Shown here in pieces: positions 6,993 through 7,498 of a DNA stretch of 7,498 nt. The notes under the pieces are model-generated. The model was not told the DNA's origin and did no database searches. It saw only the letters and a program-made list of their open reading frames with translations. The position numbers were made by a program, and so were the translations under genes. The stretch is taken from assembly GCA_946885545.1 (NCBI GenBank), contig CAMPGP010000099.1:1-7498 (forward strand). Reading direction: 5' to 3'. This DNA comes from an uncultured Altererythrobacter sp. GTDB lineage: Bacteria; Pseudomonadota; Alphaproteobacteria; Sphingomonadales; Sphingomonadaceae. How positions within the stretch are numbered: position 1 is the stretch's first letter; each line of letters opens with the position of its first letter.

Positions 6993-7021
6993 CGTCTAGG
7001 TATTCGCCGCCGCCCGGTCAA
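6993..7021 (-). promoter_or_regulatory. Candidate promoter for argD-argF(-hslO)
   Basis: On the minus strand, TTGACC (7021-7016) is followed after exactly 17 bases by TAGACG (6998-6993). The -35 matches the vegetative consensus in five of six positions. The -10 matches only three of six, which is common in alphaproteobacteria where the -35 TTGAC carries most of the signal. The predicted start of transcription is near 6986, inside the neighbouring hairpin. I found this by eye, without scoring against a model. Confidence 0.4.
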
Positions 7022-7045
7022 ACGCCGCGCGGAAAAGCGGGTAGA

Positions 7046-7498
7046 TCAGCCCTGAACGGGCACCAGGTTGACCGCCGAGTGCTTGCCGCGTCGGTCGACC
7101 TCGAGGTCGAACTCGTAGCGCTCGCCCTCGTTGATGGCGGACAGGCCCGAACGCTCGACCGCACTGATGTGCACGAAGGCATCGGGCTGGCCATCGTCGC
7201 GGACGAGGAAGCCGAAGCCCTTCATCGCGTTGAAGAACTTGACCGTTCCGGTCGCCTTCTCGCCGGTCAGTTCGCGCTGCGGGGCACCGCCGCGCTCGCC
7301 GCCGCGATCGGGGCGGTCGGCGCTGCGCGCCTCGACGGGAACGACATCCCCGACAATCTGGAGATCCTGCGCGGAAACCTTGCCGCCACGATCGACGAGG
7401 TTGAATTCGAGCTCCTGCCCTTCGCCGAGCCCTTCCAGGCCCGCGCGCTCGACGGCGCTGATGTGGACGAACACGTCCTCACCGCCGCCATCCTGCTG
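7046..7498 (-). CDS. Double cold-shock-domain protein (5' partial)
   Basis: The reading frame runs off the right edge; 150 C-terminal residues are visible. There are two cold-shock domains, small OB-fold units that bind single-stranded RNA or DNA and melt structure in mRNA. The first is cut just before its visible QQDGGGEDVFVHIS, so only its RNP2 half is present. The second is whole, with GTVKFFN (84-90), RNP1 KGFGF (93-97) and RNP2 AFVHIS (107-112). They are joined by a hydrophilic, Arg/Gly/Glu-rich linker of roughly 30 residues (about 53-80). Two-domain proteins of this type are typical of alphaproteobacteria, in contrast to the single 70-residue CspA of enterics. The GTG at 7474 is internal (a Val in RNP2), not the start. 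Role is probably growth-phase or cold adaptation of translation, though whether it is cold-inducible cannot be seen. A probable terminator follows at 6964-6989. Confidence 0.94.
   Translation of the reverse strand, partial: QQDGGGEDVFVHISAVERAGLEGLGEGQELEFNLVDRGGKVSAQDLQIVGDVVPVEARSADRPDRGGERGGAPQRELTGEKATGTVKFFNAMKGFGFLVRDDGQPDAFVHISAVERSGLSAINEGERYEFDLEVDRRGKHSAVNLVPVQG
7152..7471 (-). repeat. Internal duplication of the cold-shock domain, visible at DNA level
   Basis: The two domains share a near-identical DNA stretch: 7152-7177 and 7446-7471 match at 23 of 26 bases. It encodes the RNP2 segment and following helix (FVHISAVER-x-GL in both). The surrounding domain sequence has diverged much further, so this patch is held by strong selection or by gene conversion. 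Confidence 0.75.

Noticed and set aside
5875..6999. Long open frame (374 codons) on the plus strand opposite argD
   Set aside because: It lies antisense to a clearly functional gene. High-GC codon bias leaves opposite frames free of stops, and its residue make-up (Ala, Arg, Glu, Val rich with no motif) fits a shadow.
1..7498. A mobile element, defence system, toxin-antitoxin pair or CRISPR array
   Set aside because: I looked on both strands for transposases, integrases, tandem spaced repeats and small paired genes. All the DNA is covered by recognisable housekeeping or envelope genes of uniform composition, with short gaps.

Overview
The window looks like ordinary chromosomal DNA of a high-GC alphaproteobacterium, most likely in the Sphingomonadales (Erythrobacteraceae/Sphingomonadaceae). 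The reasons are the strong G/C bias at third codon positions, the style of the OmpA-type C-terminus, a spinster-like MFS carrier, a two-domain cold-shock protein, and an argD-argF-hslO string that I associate with alphaproteobacteria. This placement comes from memory of gene style and order; no search was run.

Layout. Plus strand: the C-terminal peptidoglycan-binding part of an OmpA-family outer-membrane protein (cut by the left edge), a clean intrinsic terminator at 379-405, and a lipoprotein Cu/Zn superoxide dismutase (444-983). sodC converges on the minus-strand genes across a 20-bp gap filled with hairpins. Minus strand, read right to left: a double cold-shock-domain protein (cut by the right edge), its probable terminator, then argD (acetylornithine aminotransferase), argF (ornithine carbamoyltransferase, TGATG overlap with argD), hslO (Hsp33 redox chaperone), a small secreted four-cysteine protein resembling DUF3617, queC (7-cyano-7-deazaguanine synthase), and an MFS carrier overlapping queC by 20 bases. 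No stretch over 300 bases lacks a gene, and I see no tRNA, rRNA, CRISPR array, insertion sequence or phage gene.

How the genes work together. argD and argF supply two steps of arginine synthesis and are translationally coupled. hslO follows 36-45 bases behind and is probably co-transcribed. queC and the MFS gene form a second tightly coupled pair. sodC and hslO both serve oxidative-stress defence, in the envelope and cytoplasm respectively, but stand on opposite strands in separate units. The cold-shock gene ends at a hairpin that lies almost on top of the predicted argD transcription start.

I found no convincing undescribed system. The points most worth a second look are the queC/MFS coupling, two apparent extra hydrophobic segments in the middle of the MFS carrier, the csp terminator/argD promoter overlap, the uncharacterised four-cysteine secreted protein, and the very short sodC leader behind a strong terminator.
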